From positions 1 to 5,983 of the forward strand of contig JAJYNV010000392.1 in the NCBI GenBank assembly GCA_021786135.1: a DNA stretch of 5,983 nucleotides, written 5' to 3'. The notes under the pieces were generated by a model that had not been told where the DNA came from, did no database searches, and was given only the letters and a program-made list of their open reading frames with translations. Source of the stretch: Bacillota bacterium. Lineage in GTDB: Bacteria; Bacillota; Sulfobacillia; JAJZYS01; JAJYTV01. Every line of letters starts with the position of its first letter. The stretch's first letter is position 1. The position numbers and the translations under genes were made by a program. Shown here one piece after another: positions 5,895-5,983 of this stretch.

Positions 5895-5983
5895 CACCGC
5901 GGTGACGGACAACCGATTTTCGCGCCGAATGCCGGCAATGTCCTGCGGTTGGCCACGCCTGATGTCGCCTTGGACCCGGCGAG
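5895..5983. other. Unassigned right edge
   Basis: These 89 bases follow the DUF6671-like stop. A 10-bp palindrome, CACCGCGGTG, sits at 5895-5904, but it has no loop and no T-run, so it is not a terminator by itself. A GTG at 5902 opens a frame that runs off the window (27 codons) without a good ribosome site or recognisable protein. I see no supported feature here. Confidence 0.5.

Noticed and set aside
5902..5983. GTG-started open frame running off the right edge
   Set aside because: There is no convincing ribosome site and only 27 codons are visible, with no recognisable motif.
1..5983. CRISPR array, tRNA/rRNA, insertion sequence or attachment site
   Set aside because: I found no spaced direct repeats, cloverleaf, transposase motifs or terminal inverted repeats by eye on either strand.

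Overview
The window is a GC-rich bacterial segment with every supported gene on the + strand. It opens inside the 3' end of purE and continues purK, an SbtA-family bicarbonate transporter gene, a small gene for a stand-alone Mur-ligase-C-terminal-like protein, a Thermus-type isocitrate dehydrogenase gene (icd), a broken tsaC/Sua5 (threonylcarbamoyl-AMP synthase) gene, and an intact gene of a DUF6671-like zinc-ribbon family. The composition (GC-rich, G/C at most third positions), the PurE/PurK route and the long-form isocitrate dehydrogenase fit a GC-rich bacterium, perhaps a proteobacterium or a related uncultured lineage. I cannot place it more closely from sequence alone.

Layout. From 2 to 4542 the genes are packed head to tail: purE/purK overlap by 4 bp (GTGA), purK/sbtA-like by 10 bp, sbtA-like/Mur-C-like by 4 bp (ATGA), Mur-C-like/icd by 4 bp (ATGA). 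tsaC then starts 10 bp after icd. This is the architecture of one translationally coupled operon. The tsaC reading frame is cut by a TAG at 4793-4795 exactly inside a conserved block, homology resumes in the same frame, then decays and is lost before about 4960. The sequence then becomes locally less GC-rich and a new transcription unit appears to start, carrying the DUF6671-like gene (5031-5894). The last 89 bases hold nothing I can call.

How the genes fit together. PurK fixes bicarbonate onto AIR using ATP and PurE rearranges the product to CAIR. The SbtA-like protein is predicted to import bicarbonate, isocitrate dehydrogenase releases (or, in reverse, fixes) CO2, and TsaC/Sua5 consumes bicarbonate to make threonylcarbamoyl-AMP. 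Every recognisable product in the operon therefore handles CO2 or bicarbonate. The one unrecognised member, the Mur-C-like protein, lies between the transporter and icd with overlapping ends on both sides. Reading this as an inorganic-carbon operon is inference, but it is the most interesting hypothesis in the window.
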